Positions 42,746-51,684 of a stretch of DNA of 64,000 nt are shown in pieces. Both the position numbers and the translations under genes were made by a program. This stretch comes from Ottowia testudinis (lineage in GTDB: Bacteria; Pseudomonadota; Gammaproteobacteria; Burkholderiales; Burkholderiaceae_C). How positions within the stretch are numbered: the first letter of the stretch is position 1; every line of letters starts with the position of its first letter. Location: NCBI RefSeq assembly GCF_017498525.1, contig NZ_CP071796.1, forward strand, positions 1,054,001 through 1,118,000. The letters are read 5' to 3'. The notes under the pieces were generated by a model that was not told the DNA's origin, did no database searches, and worked only from the letters and a program-made list of their open reading frames with translations.

Positions 42746-44854
42746 ATGTCCGCACCCCGCAAGATTTTCGTCACCACCGCGCTGCCGTATGCCAACGGCA
42801 CCTTTCACATCGGCCACATCATGGAATACATCCAGGCCGACATCTGGGTGCGGTACCAGCGCATGCAGGGCCATGCGGTGAACTTCGTCGGGGCCGACGA
42901 CGCGCACGGCGCGCCGATCATGATCGCGGCTGAAAAAGCCGGCAAGTCGCCCGAGCAGTTCGTGGCCGACATCCAGGCCGGGCGCAAGCCTTACCTGGAC
43001 GGTTTTCTGATCAGCCACGACAACTGGCACAGCACGCACAGCCCCGAAAACACCGCGCTGGCGCAAGCCATCTACACCGACTTGAAGGCCAATGGCCTGA
43101 TCGAGTCGCGCACCATCGAGCAGTTCTTCGACCCCGAAAAGGGCATGTTCCTGCCCGACCGCTTCATCAAGGGCGAATGCCCCAATTGCCACGCCAAGGA
43201 TCAGTACGGCGACAACTGCGAGGTCTGCGGCGCGGTGTATGCACCCACCGAGCTGATCGAGCCGTATTCGGCGCTGTCGGGCGCGAGACCTGAGCTGAAA
43301 ACCAGCGAGCACTTCTTCTTCAAGCTGTCCGACCCGCGCTGCATCGAGTTCCTGAAAAGCTGGACCACCAGCGGCGCCGTGCAGCCCGAGGTGCTGAACA
43401 AGATCACGGAGTGGATCGCCCCCGGCGAAGACGGCCAGCCCAAGATGGGCGACTGGGACATCAGCCGCGACGCGCCGTATTTTGGCATCGAGATCCCGGA
43501 CGCGCCGGGCAAGTATTTCTATGTGTGGCTCGACGCGCCCATCGGCTACCTGGCCAGCCTGAAAAACCTGCTGGAAAAGCGCGGCGAAAGCTACGACGAC
43601 TACATGGCCCGGCCCGATCTGGAGCAGGTTCACTTCATCGGCAAGGACATCATCACGTTCCACACCCTGTTCTGGCCTGCCATGCTCAAGTTCTCGCACC
43701 GCAAGGTGCCCGACAAGGTGTTCGTGCATGGCTTTCTGACTGTGAACAACGGCGAGAAGATGAGCAAGAGCCGCGGCACGGGCCTGGACCCGCTCAAGTA
43801 CCTGTCGCTGAAGATGAACCCCGAATGGCTGCGCTACTACATCGCGGCCAAGCTGTCGGGCCGCAACGAGGACATCGACTTCAACGCCGAGGACTTCATG
43901 CTGCGCGTCAACGCCGACCTGGTGGGCAAGTTCATCAACATCGCCAGCCGCGCGGCGGGCTTCATCGCCAAGCGCTTCGATGGCCGCCTGGGCGTGGTCA
44001 GCGCCGACGGCGTGGCGCTGCTGAACACCTTGCGCGCCGCCCTGCCCACCATCACCGAGTGGTACGAGCAGCGAGAGACCGGCAAGGTGGTGCGCGAGGT
44101 GATGGCACTGTGCGACAAGGTCAACGCCTATGTCGACGCCAACAAGCCGTGGGAAATCGCCAAGCAACCCGGGCAGGACGAGCGCCTGCACGACGTGTGC
44201 AGCACCTGCATCGAGGCGTTCCGCATCCTCACGATCTGCTTGAAGCCGATCCTGCCCAAGCTGGCGGCCGACGTGGCCCTGTTCCTGATGGTGCCGCCCG
44301 AGAACTTCAAGGACGCGAACACGCCGCTCGGCCCCGGCGCGCAGATCGGCGAGTACACGCACCTGATGCAGCGCGTGGACATGAAGCAGCTTGAGGCATT
44401 GTTTGAGCCTCCGACGCCCGCCCCACAAGCGCAGGCAGCTATCAATTCAGAAGCGGCCGGCGCTGCGCCAGCACCCGGCGGCGAGGCGCTGGCGCCCACC
44501 ATCACGATCGACGACTTCGTCAAGACCGACCTGCGCATCGCCAAAATAGTCGATTGCCAGGCCGTGGAAGGCTCCACCAAGCTGCTGCGCCTGACATTGG
44601 ACGTGGGTGAAGTGGGTGAGGATGGCGCACCGAAGCTGCGCAACGTCTTCAGCGGCATCGCCAGCGCCTACCAGCCCGGGCAGCTCAAGGGTAAGCTCAC
44701 CGTTCTGGTGGCCAACCTGGCGCCGCGCAAGATGAAGTTCGGCGTCAGCGAAGGCATGGTGCTGGCCGCCAGCCACGGCGACGAAAAAGCGAACCCCGGC
44801 ATCTTCGTGCTGGAACCCACACCCGGCGCGCAGCCGGGCATGCGGGTGCGCTGA
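42746..44854 (+). CDS. metG: methionyl-tRNA synthetase
   Basis: A 702-residue class I synthetase: HIGH at 21-24 ([13 protein letters not shown]), zinc knuckle [19 protein letters not shown] (about 144-162), KMSKSRG near 338, and a C-terminal EMAP-type tRNA-binding domain (about 580-700, starting [20 protein letters not shown]). The linker between the anticodon domain and this C-terminal domain (about 557-575) is encoded in part by a family 1 repeat ([14 protein letters not shown]). The length is typical. Confidence 0.96.
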   Translation: MSAPRKIFVTTALPYANGTFHIGHIMEYIQADIWVRYQRMQGHAVNFVGADDAHGAPIMIAAEKAGKSPEQFVADIQAGRKPYLDGFLISHDNWHSTHSPENTALAQAIYTDLKANGLIESRTIEQFFDPEKGMFLPDRFIKGECPNCHAKDQYGDNCEVCGAVYAPTELIEPYSALSGARPELKTSEHFFFKLSDPRCIEFLKSWTTSGAVQPEVLNKITEWIAPGEDGQPKMGDWDISRDAPYFGIEIPDAPGKYFYVWLDAPIGYLASLKNLLEKRGESYDDYMARPDLEQVHFIGKDIITFHTLFWPAMLKFSHRKVPDKVFVHGFLTVNNGEKMSKSRGTGLDPLKYLSLKMNPEWLRYYIAAKLSGRNEDIDFNAEDFMLRVNADLVGKFINIASRAAGFIAKRFDGRLGVVSADGVALLNTLRAALPTITEWYEQRETGKVVREVMALCDKVNAYVDANKPWEIAKQPGQDERLHDVCSTCIEAFRILTICLKPILPKLAADVALFLMVPPENFKDANTPLGPGAQIGEYTHLMQRVDMKQLEALFEPPTPAPQAQAAINSEAAGAAPAPGGEALAPTITIDDFVKTDLRIAKIVDCQAVEGSTKLLRLTLDVGEVGEDGAPKLRNVFSGIASAYQPGQLKGKLTVLVANLAPRKMKFGVSEGMVLAASHGDEKANPGIFVLEPTPGAQPGMRVR
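44423..44457 (-). repeat. family 1 repeat, partial, inside metG (copy 13)
   Basis: CACAAGCGCAGGCAGCTATC followed by AATTCAGAAGC, in frame in the metG linker. On the minus strand: GATAGCTGCCTGCGCTTGTG. Confidence 0.7.
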
Positions 44855-44857
44855 AGT

Positions 44858-44919
44858 CAATAACTATTATTTTGATAGCTGACAGCGCTTGCCAATCAAG
44901 CGCTGGCGGCATTTTTTCT
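44858..44919 (+). repeat. family 1 repeat with terminator-like hairpin (copy 14)
   Basis: CAGCGCTTG (44883-44891) pairs perfectly with CAAGCGCTG (44897-44905) around loop CCAAT, and a six-T run follows at 44912-44917. Standing right after metG it could act as the metG terminator. Confidence 0.85.
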
Positions 44920-44923
44920 TCAT

Positions 44924-44958
44924 AAGCCCTACCGGGCCGTTCATGTCCGGCGGGGCTT
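44924..44958. terminator. possible bidirectional hairpin between metG and the ceramidase gene
   Basis: AAGCCC-T-A-CCGG at 44924-44934 pairs with CCGGCGGGGCTT at 44947-44958. No clear T run, so this is a weak terminator candidate. Confidence 0.35.
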
Positions 44959-44995
44959 CGGGGGCGCGCGCTGAAGCCCGCTTGCTTCGCCCTCT

Positions 44996-47020
44996 TCAGC
45001 GCACCTGAAACGCCTGCGTGGTGCCGCTCAGGGGCGCGATGGCGCCGGTCCAGCCGTTCTTCCAGTTGCCTTTGTGCACGAACCGGTAGGTGCCGGGGGC
45101 CACCTGCGGGCCGATGGCCCAGCTCACCGTGGCCTGCGACCAGGCGACGAAGACGCGCTTCCAGTAGTACACCGTGTCCCAGTCGTTGTCGTCGCGCACC
45201 GTCAGCCAACTGCCGTCGGGCTGGCGCTGCTGCACTTCCAGAAAGCTGTCTTCCTGCCGCAGGTCGTTCTTGGGGTGGCCGGTCCAGAACACGGCGGTGG
45301 CGACTTCGCCCCGGCGGTAAATCGATTTGGGCTGCACCTCCACCTGGCCGAAGCGCTTGCCCAGGGGCACGTCGTCGAACACCACGCCAGCGCGCAGGCT
45401 GACCTGGTAGGCGCTCAAGTCGCGCGGTACCAGCGGGTTGGCCAGCTGGTTGCCGCTGCGCAGCGCGTCGGCCAGCTCGGCCACGTTCTGCTGCCACGCC
45501 GGCACGGTGTAGGGGCCGAAGTGGGTGCTGGCGCCCTCGTAGTCCTGCTGGTCATATTCTTCCGGCGTGGTGTTGTAGCCGGCGTAGGCGTTGGTGTAGC
45601 CCATGAACAGCACCTGGCTCAACGGCAGGCCCAGGCGCTCGGCCACCGTCTGGCGGATGCGCCGGCCAGCGGCGATGGTGAATTCGCCCGGCATGGCCAC
45701 CAGCGCCAGCTGGCCCAGCCGCACCACCTGCGCGGGCAGCACTTCGGGCGACCAGGGAAAGGGCTGCGCCGTGCCCATGGCAATGGCCACCTCCTTGTGG
45801 CCGTGGCAGCGCACCAGATCGGCGCTGGGATAAAACAGCATGGTGCCCAGGGCCGCGATGAGCGGGTTGGATCGGCCTTCGCCCACCAGGCCCATGCTGA
45901 CCAGCGCGTCGCCACCGCCGCCGTCTTCGGTGCTGCCGGCGGCAAAGGCGCTCTTGTAGGCGGCGGGGCAGGTGGTGTGCGGCTGACGGTCGGGCGTGAA
46001 ATCGGCGCGCACCTGCACGCGGCTCATGTCGAAGTATTTCTGGCGCGAATCGATCGGCCCGCTGACGCTGAGCGCCATGGGCGTGCTGATGGCGGCCTGG
46101 GCCTGACGCTCGCCGATGATGCGGGCGTTTTCCCACTCGTCCTCGGTGGGCCCGCTGCCGGGGTGCAGGTGCAGGTTGGCGGTCATGTCGCCCGCGTTGG
46201 TGTTGGCGAATGCGCCCACGAAGCCCTTGCCGCCACGGTACTGGGTGCCTTGCATCAGCTTTTCCCAGTAGTAGGCGGCGTAGCCCTTGTTGTCGCCGCT
46301 GACCAGGGTGTTCTTGCTGGTCAGGCTGGTGGGGTGCACGGCAAAGAAGCTGACCGCGCCAAAGGCCTTGCCGCCGCGCTCGAAGCGCAGCACCGCCATG
46401 TCGGCATCGATCTGGCCTGCAAACGCGGCACGCTCCGCCACAGGGTTGCGCGCGAAGGCGGTGGCGCTGCGCTGGGCCGATGCGTTGGTGAGCTGGCTGC
46501 GGCCAAAGCGGATATCGGCCGGCGCCTCGCTGGCCACGGCGCGGTCCACCGCGCGCAGGATGCCGTCGATCATGCCCTGGTAGGTGCCCCGCTGAAAGCC
46601 TTCCGTGGTCAGCCCGTACAAGGTGTAGTGCGAAAAACCCCCCGGCCCCGAATGGGTGTGGGTGGCGCTGATCATCACGTTCTGCTCGGTGAACCGGCCG
46701 CCGTAGCGCGCCGCCAGCTGGCGCAACACCTGCTGGTGAATGGCCTGCGAGATGGCGCCGGCATCCACCACCACCAGCAGCACGCCCTTGCCGGTCTGGC
46801 CGTCGGTCAGGGTGAAGGCGCGCGCATGCATGCGCTGCTGCAAGCCGGTCGAGACCTGCTTGTCGTCGGCGTAGCCGAACATGGTGTTCTCGGCCACCTC
46901 GCCCGTCGAATCGGCCAGGCCCGCGCCCACCACGTAGCGCCCGTCTTGCGCCTGCGCTCCCAGGCTGACCGACAACACCGTCAGCGCCACCAGCGCCCGC
47001 CAGTTGATTTTCACACCCAT
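44996..47020 (-). CDS. neutral/alkaline ceramidase-like exported hydrolase with Thr at the nucleophile position
   Basis: A 674-residue exported protein: signal peptide ending GAQA (residues 21-24), then the N-terminal ceramidase domain with SATHTHSGPGGFSHYTLYGL (about 118-137), HPTSLTSKN and NTNAGDMTANL (273-283), and a C-terminal immunoglobulin-like domain ending WKNGWTGAIAPLSGTTQAFQVR. Ceramidases of this family hydrolyse the amide bond of ceramides, using a Ser in the motif GDVSPN. Here the motif reads GDMTAN, with Thr280 in place of Ser and Ala in place of Pro. The His residues of the zinc site are present. A TetR regulator is upstream on the same strand. Confidence 0.88.
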   Translation of the reverse strand: MGVKINWRALVALTVLSVSLGAQAQDGRYVVGAGLADSTGEVAENTMFGYADDKQVSTGLQQRMHARAFTLTDGQTGKGVLLVVVDAGAISQAIHQQVLRQLAARYGGRFTEQNVMISATHTHSGPGGFSHYTLYGLTTEGFQRGTYQGMIDGILRAVDRAVASEAPADIRFGRSQLTNASAQRSATAFARNPVAERAAFAGQIDADMAVLRFERGGKAFGAVSFFAVHPTSLTSKNTLVSGDNKGYAAYYWEKLMQGTQYRGGKGFVGAFANTNAGDMTANLHLHPGSGPTEDEWENARIIGERQAQAAISTPMALSVSGPIDSRQKYFDMSRVQVRADFTPDRQPHTTCPAAYKSAFAAGSTEDGGGGDALVSMGLVGEGRSNPLIAALGTMLFYPSADLVRCHGHKEVAIAMGTAQPFPWSPEVLPAQVVRLGQLALVAMPGEFTIAAGRRIRQTVAERLGLPLSQVLFMGYTNAYAGYNTTPEEYDQQDYEGASTHFGPYTVPAWQQNVAELADALRSGNQLANPLVPRDLSAYQVSLRAGVVFDDVPLGKRFGQVEVQPKSIYRRGEVATAVFWTGHPKNDLRQEDSFLEVQQRQPDGSWLTVRDDNDWDTVYYWKRVFVAWSQATVSWAIGPQVAPGTYRFVHKGNWKNGWTGAIAPLSGTTQAFQVR

Positions 47021-47136
47021 GCCCGGCTCCTCGTGTCTTGAACGAAGGCCGATTCTGGCGGCGCTGAAAAAAACAGCGTTACAGGGTAAATACGGTGTTT
47101 TTCAAACGCCGCTCAAGGCGTCATTGACCGCCGCGC

Positions 47137-47826
47137 TCACGGCGGGCTCAGCAGGCCGCCGATGAACACGTCGATCAGCCGGTCCACGTGCTGCTCCAGC
47201 GGCAGGCGCTGGAACCACGGGTCGTCGCCCAGCGCGATGCGCAGCGAGGTGGCCCCGTGCAGGCTTTCCCACAGCAATTGCGCGGCGGTTTCGACGTTTG
47301 CCGGCTCCAGGGCCCGCCCAGTCTCCTGCAGCAGCCCGGTGACCAGCGCGCAGGCCAGCGCGTAGGCGTCCTCGCTCGGGTTGCCGAAGGTGATGGACGA
47401 ATCCTGAATGGCCGACGCCGGGCGCGGCTCCATGAACATCAGCCGATAGGCCTGCGGGTGCGCGACGCCAAACGCCACGTAGGCGCGCGCGCTGCGCCGC
47501 ACGGCGTCGCGCGCGTCGGCGGCGCCCGCCACGGCTTGCTCCAGGTGGCGCGAGAAGCGCTTCAGGTCATCGTCCACCGCCTGCGAAATCAGCGCCGCCT
47601 TGTCGGCAAACAGCGCGTACACCACGGTGGTCGACACCCCCACCGCGTCGGCCACGGCGCGAAGCGTGACGGCTTGCGCACCGCCCTTGCGCAGCAGCTT
47701 GCGCGCCGCCGCCAGCAATGCCTGGCGGCGCGCGCGAAGTTCTTTCTGGCGCCGGCGCTCGGTGGCGTCTGACGCGGCGCGGCGGGTGGGCGCGGGGAGG
47801 GTGGCAGAAGGTGATGTGGTTTTCAT
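47137..47826 (-). CDS. TetR family transcriptional regulator
   Basis: A 229-residue repressor-type protein. The helix-turn-helix is at about 25-70 (RRQALLAAARKLLRKGGAQAVTLRAVADAVGVSTTVVYALF), and the C-terminal effector domain has RLMFMEPRPAS and LLWESLHGATSLRIALGDD, matching the WHG-type TetR_C_33 group. Such regulators often control efflux or lipid metabolism. It is upstream of the ceramidase-like gene on the same strand, 116 bases away, which may be its target. The ATG at 47826 was chosen at the HTH start. Confidence 0.9.
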   Translation of the reverse strand: MKTTSPSATLPAPTRRAASDATERRRQKELRARRQALLAAARKLLRKGGAQAVTLRAVADAVGVSTTVVYALFADKAALISQAVDDDLKRFSRHLEQAVAGAADARDAVRRSARAYVAFGVAHPQAYRLMFMEPRPASAIQDSSITFGNPSEDAYALACALVTGLLQETGRALEPANVETAAQLLWESLHGATSLRIALGDDPWFQRLPLEQHVDRLIDVFIGGLLSPP

Positions 47827-48054
47827 TCCTGTCAGGTCGCGGGCGCTGCAAAGACGCAAGAGACATTCAACGCCCCTCGCGGTGCACCATGGTAGTGCGT
47901 AAAAAAAGTCGGCTGGACTGCGGGTATGTCCGGATGAAAAAACACTGTTTTTTTTGGAATCATCGTTATGCCTGCGCGCACCGATCAACGGCACGGTGCG
48001 GCGGCGTCACTCATCCGGCGGGGCACGCCCCGCTGTTCATCAGGAGTCCGCTTG

Positions 48055-48420
48055 GTGGTCCGTGTTTTTTTGCGCCGCTTCGGCGTGCTCATGGCGTGCG
48101 CCGCGCTGCTGGCCGGCTGCGGCGCGGCCAGCGCGCCCACGGCAGCCGACGAGGCGCGCGCCGAGGCGCTGCGCCCGGCCGACGCGGTGCTGGCCGAAAA
48201 GTACGGCCGCTCATGCGCCGTCTGCCACACCAAGATCGCCGCCAACGCGCCGCTCACGGGGTTTGCCGCCGCCTGGCAGCCGCGTCTGGCCAAGGGCATG
48301 CCCACGCTGCTGCAAAGCGCGCAGCAGGGCTTGGCCGGCATGCCCGCGGGCGGCCAGTGCGCCGACTGCACGCCCGAGCAATTGCAGGCGCTGATCGAGT
48401 TCATGGCCAAGGGCTCCTGA
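48055..48420 (+). CDS. exported lipoprotein-type c-type cytochrome
   Basis: A 121-residue protein. The signal ends in LLAGCGAA, a lipobox at about residue 20, so it is a membrane-anchored lipoprotein. One haem site CAVCH (about 50-54) with Met in MPAGGQCADCT as a likely axial ligand: a monoheme class I cytochrome of the cytochrome c5 kind. It is first of three genes (cytochrome, lactone oxidase-like flavoprotein, PLP enzyme) and may accept their electrons. GTG at 48055 is chosen for AGGAG eight bases upstream; TTG at 48052 is an alternative. Confidence 0.82.
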   Translation: MVRVFLRRFGVLMACAALLAGCGAASAPTAADEARAEALRPADAVLAEKYGRSCAVCHTKIAANAPLTGFAAAWQPRLAKGMPTLLQSAQQGLAGMPAGGQCADCTPEQLQALIEFMAKGS

Positions 48421-48436
48421 CTTTCACGCCAGCCTC

Positions 48437-49888
48437 ATGCAGACACCCACTTCTCACCCCACTCACGGCCGCGCGCAGCCCTCGCGCCGCGCCGTGCTCG
48501 GCGCCGGCCTGGCGCTGGGCGGCGGCATGCTGACGCCAGCGCGCGCCCAGACAGCCACGCCCGCCCAGAGCGCCAAATCCGTCTCCGGCCCAACCGCTGC
48601 CGGCAAGGCCGCGCCCCAGCCGCAGTGGCGCAACTGGTCGGGCGCGCAAGCGTGCCGTCCACAGCGCATCTGGGTGCCCGAGGGCGAGGCCGCGCTGGCC
48701 GAGCTGCTGCAAAGCGCCCCCAACGGCGTGCGCTGCGTGGGCGCCGGGCATTCGTTCACGCCGCTGGTGCCCACCGACCAATGGCTGGTGTCGCTGGATC
48801 GCCTGTCGGGCGTCAAGAAGGTGGGCGACGGCCTGGCGCAGATTCTGGGCGGCACGCGCCTGGCCGTGGTCTCGCGCGAGCTGGATGCGCTGGGCCAGTC
48901 GCTGCGCAACCTGCCCGACGTGGACGTGCAAAGCTACGCTGGCGCCATCAGCACCGCCACGCACGGCACCGGGCGCGCATTTCCGGCGCTGCATGCCGAC
49001 GTGACGGCGCTGCGCCTGGTCACCGCGCGCGGCGAAGTGCTGGAGTGCAGCGAGCAAAAGCGCCCCGACGTGCTGGCCGCGGCGCGCGTGTCGCTGGGCA
49101 GTCTGGGCGTCATCACGCAGGCCACGGTGCGCGTGGTGCCGGCCTACAACCTGCACCGCCGCGTGTGGCTGGAGCCGGCCATGCAGTTGCTTGAAAAAGC
49201 CCCTGAGCTGGCCGCGAAGCACCGCAACTTCGAGTTCTATTACCTGCCGTTCACCGGCTACGCCGCCGGCATCGCGCACGACGTGGATACCAGCGGCCAG
49301 GTGCTGATGCCGCACGCCGCCGACGAGAACGTGCTGCGCGATCTGCGCCGCCTGCGCGATTGGCTGGGTTTTTTCCCCTCGCTGCGGCGCAAGGTGGCCG
49401 GTTGGATGATCGATGCCGACCAGACCGAGGAAGCCCGCAACCGCGCCTGGAAGCTGCTGTCCACCCAGCGCCCCACGCGCTTCAACGAGACCGAATACCA
49501 CGTGCCGCAGGACGCCGGCATCGCCTGCGCCAAGGAGATCATCGCCACGCTCGAAAAGCGCAACGAGGTGTTCTTCCCGATGGAATTCCGCTTCGTCGCC
49601 GCCGACGACACGGCCTGGCTGAGCCCGTTCTACCAGCGCGCCAGTTGCTCCATCGCCGTGCATGCGGCGGCCGAGGAGGCGTATGACTATCTGGTGTCCG
49701 AGATCGGCCCCATCTACCGCAAGTACGGCGGGCGCCCGCACTGGGGCAAGCTGCACAGCCTGAAGGCGCCCGAGTTGACCGCGCTGTACCCGCGCTTCAA
49801 GGATTTTCTGGCGCTGCGGCAAGAGCTGGATCCGCAAGGGCGCTTCTTGAACCCGCACCTGCGCCAACTGTTCGGGGTGGCGGCATGA
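48437..49888 (+). CDS. Tat-exported FAD-linked oxidase of the L-gulono/D-arabinono-lactone oxidase family
   Basis: A 483-residue flavoprotein. The Tat signal has SRRAVLGAGLALGG (16-29). The FAD-binding PCMH domain follows, with GVRCVGAGHSFTPLV; His105 in AGHS is the expected covalent FAD attachment site. SYAGAISTATHGTG and LGSLGVITQATVRV are further domain blocks, and the C-terminal ALO domain ends DPQGRFLNPHLRQLFG. The family oxidises sugar-1,4-lactones; the substrate here is unknown. It sits 16 bases after the cytochrome gene and overlaps the next gene by four bases (ATGA). Confidence 0.9.
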   Translation: MQTPTSHPTHGRAQPSRRAVLGAGLALGGGMLTPARAQTATPAQSAKSVSGPTAAGKAAPQPQWRNWSGAQACRPQRIWVPEGEAALAELLQSAPNGVRCVGAGHSFTPLVPTDQWLVSLDRLSGVKKVGDGLAQILGGTRLAVVSRELDALGQSLRNLPDVDVQSYAGAISTATHGTGRAFPALHADVTALRLVTARGEVLECSEQKRPDVLAAARVSLGSLGVITQATVRVVPAYNLHRRVWLEPAMQLLEKAPELAAKHRNFEFYYLPFTGYAAGIAHDVDTSGQVLMPHAADENVLRDLRRLRDWLGFFPSLRRKVAGWMIDADQTEEARNRAWKLLSTQRPTRFNETEYHVPQDAGIACAKEIIATLEKRNEVFFPMEFRFVAADDTAWLSPFYQRASCSIAVHAAAEEAYDYLVSEIGPIYRKYGGRPHWGKLHSLKAPELTALYPRFKDFLALRQELDPQGRFLNPHLRQLFGVAA

Positions 49889-51174
49889 AGCGCCGGCACT
49901 GGGTGCTGGCGGGCGTGGGCACGGCGGCGCTGGGCGCGCTGGCGCTGCGCCCGGGCGAAGGCGGGGCGCCGCACGACGCCTACTTCACGGCGCTGTCGCA
50001 AGCGCTGCGCCAATCTGACCGCGCCACCGACGCCGTCACGCCGACGCTGGTGATCGACCGCGACCGGCTGCAAGCCAACATCGGCCGCGTGCTGGCCCTG
50101 AAAGCCAAGCCGATGCCGCTGCGCGTGGTGGCCAAGTCGCTGGCCTGCCTGCCGCTGCTCGACTTCATCGCCCAGCACACCGGCAGCACGCGGCAAATGG
50201 TGTTCAACCTGCCCTATCTGCTGCTGCAGGCCAGCCAGCGGCCCGCGCTCGATCTGCTGCTGGGCAAGCCGCTGCCGGCGGGTGCGGCGCAAGCGTTCTA
50301 CCAGCGCCACCCGGCCGGCGCGTTCGATGCCAGCCGCCAGTTGCAGTGGCTGATCGACACGCCCGAGCGGCTGGCCGAGTACCGGCAGCTGGCGCGCGGG
50401 CTGGGGCAGAAGCTGCGCGTCAACCTGGAGATTGACGTCGGCCTGCATCGGGGCGGATTTGCGGACTTGTCCGCGTTCCAAAAGGCTTTGTCGCTATTGA
50501 AAGATGAGTCCCTGCTGGAATTTTCGGGCCTGATGGGGTACGACCCGCACATCACCGAGATTCCAGACATTCCCGGCGCGCGCAGCCACGCCGAAGCGCA
50601 CGCCAAGCGGGTTTACGCCGACTTCAAGGCCGCCGCGCTGGCGGCGCTGCCCGCCGCGCAGGCGCGCGCGCCCGAGCTGACCTGGAACGCCGCCGGCTCA
50701 CCGACCTTCCAGTTGCACGATGGCCAGGGCGCGGCCAACGAGGTCAGTGTGGGCTCGGCCTTCGTCAAGCCGACCCATTTCGATTTCGCGCACCTGGCCG
50801 ACTGCCAGCCGGCCTGCTTCATCGCCACGCCGGTGCTCAAAAGCGGCGCGTTTGCGTTGCCCACGGGCGTCGAATGGATCGCCGCCGCCGCCCGCGCCTG
50901 GGACCGCAACCAGCGCCACGGCGTGTTCCTGTACGGCGGCGAATGGCGCGCCGACGTGGTTTCGCCCGCGGGCCTGGCCACCAGCGGGCTGTACGGCACC
51001 TCGCCCAACCAGCAGGTGATGGTCGGCTCGGGGCGGCAAAACCTGCAGCCCGGCGACACGGTGTTCTTCCGCCCGCAGAAAAGCGAGGCCTCGCTGCAGC
51101 AGTTTGGCGACATCGCCGTCATTTCTGGCGGCAAGGTGGTGGCGCACTGGCCGGTGTTTCCGCCCATGCCGTGA
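49885..51174 (+). CDS. exported DSD1-type PLP-dependent enzyme (alanine racemase fold)
   Basis: A 429-residue protein. The N-terminus MKRRHWVLAGVGTAALGAL looks like a Tat-type signal or anchor, so the enzyme probably faces the periplasm. The alanine-racemase-type barrel has the PLP Lys in LRVVAKSLACLPLLD (Lys84) and the segment NLEIDVGLHRGGF. DSD1 enzymes (D-serine/D-threonine dehydratases) need zinc held by His and Cys; that pair is not evident at the C-terminus (DIAVISGGKVVAHWPVF), so the reaction is open. It overlaps the lactone oxidase-like gene by four bases. Confidence 0.85.
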   Translation: MKRRHWVLAGVGTAALGALALRPGEGGAPHDAYFTALSQALRQSDRATDAVTPTLVIDRDRLQANIGRVLALKAKPMPLRVVAKSLACLPLLDFIAQHTGSTRQMVFNLPYLLLQASQRPALDLLLGKPLPAGAAQAFYQRHPAGAFDASRQLQWLIDTPERLAEYRQLARGLGQKLRVNLEIDVGLHRGGFADLSAFQKALSLLKDESLLEFSGLMGYDPHITEIPDIPGARSHAEAHAKRVYADFKAAALAALPAAQARAPELTWNAAGSPTFQLHDGQGAANEVSVGSAFVKPTHFDFAHLADCQPACFIATPVLKSGAFALPTGVEWIAAAARAWDRNQRHGVFLYGGEWRADVVSPAGLATSGLYGTSPNQQVMVGSGRQNLQPGDTVFFRPQKSEASLQQFGDIAVISGGKVVAHWPVFPPMP

Positions 51175-51219
51175 CCGGCTTCGCAGCCCTTTTTTTACCC
51201 GCCCTCCAGGAGACCTTGC

Positions 51220-51648
51220 ATGCCCCGTTTTCCGTTGTTGCCGTTGGCGCTGCTGCTGTCGGCGGCCTGCCTGCCCGCTGCCGCCGCCACCCCGCAAGAC
51301 GCCCACGGCCTGTGGCTGTCGGCCGACAAGGCGGCGGTGATCGAGTTCAAGGACTGCGCCGACGCGCCCGGCGCGCTGTGCGGCCAGATCGTGTGGGACA
51401 AAGACGCCGGCACGCCCACCGATGCCTGCGGTGTGCGCATCGCCAAGCTCAAGAGCTTCGACGGCGAGGCCTGGCGCGACGGCTGGGTGCACGACCCGCG
51501 CGACAAGAAAAACTACAAGGGCGCCGTGCGCGTGAAGGGCGGCGGCAGCATTTTGGCCGTGCGCGCCTACATCGGCACCGAGGTGCTGGGCGAGACCGAG
51601 GAGATGACCCGCACCAACCAGGTTCCCGCCGGCTGCAAGGCCCGGTAA
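51220..51648 (+). CDS. exported DUF2147 protein
   Basis: A 142-residue protein with a signal peptide (LLPLALLLSAACLPAAAA) and the DUF2147 core: GLWLSADKAAVIEFKDCADAPGALCGQIVW, then DGWVHDPRDKKNYKGAVRVKGGG and RAYIGTEVLGETEEM. Members are small periplasmic beta-barrels of unknown role. It follows the PLP enzyme by 45 bases with AGGAG before the ATG, so it may be co-transcribed, and it precedes the TorF porin. Confidence 0.88.
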   Translation: MPRFPLLPLALLLSAACLPAAAATPQDAHGLWLSADKAAVIEFKDCADAPGALCGQIVWDKDAGTPTDACGVRIAKLKSFDGEAWRDGWVHDPRDKKNYKGAVRVKGGGSILAVRAYIGTEVLGETEEMTRTNQVPAGCKAR

Positions 51649-51684
51649 GTCTTTCAAAACACATTCAACGAGGAGAGAGCCCCC

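Noticed and set aside
45074-47041. A 655-codon open frame on the plus strand
   Set aside because: It is the shadow of the ceramidase-like gene on the minus strand, which has a signal peptide and family motifs.
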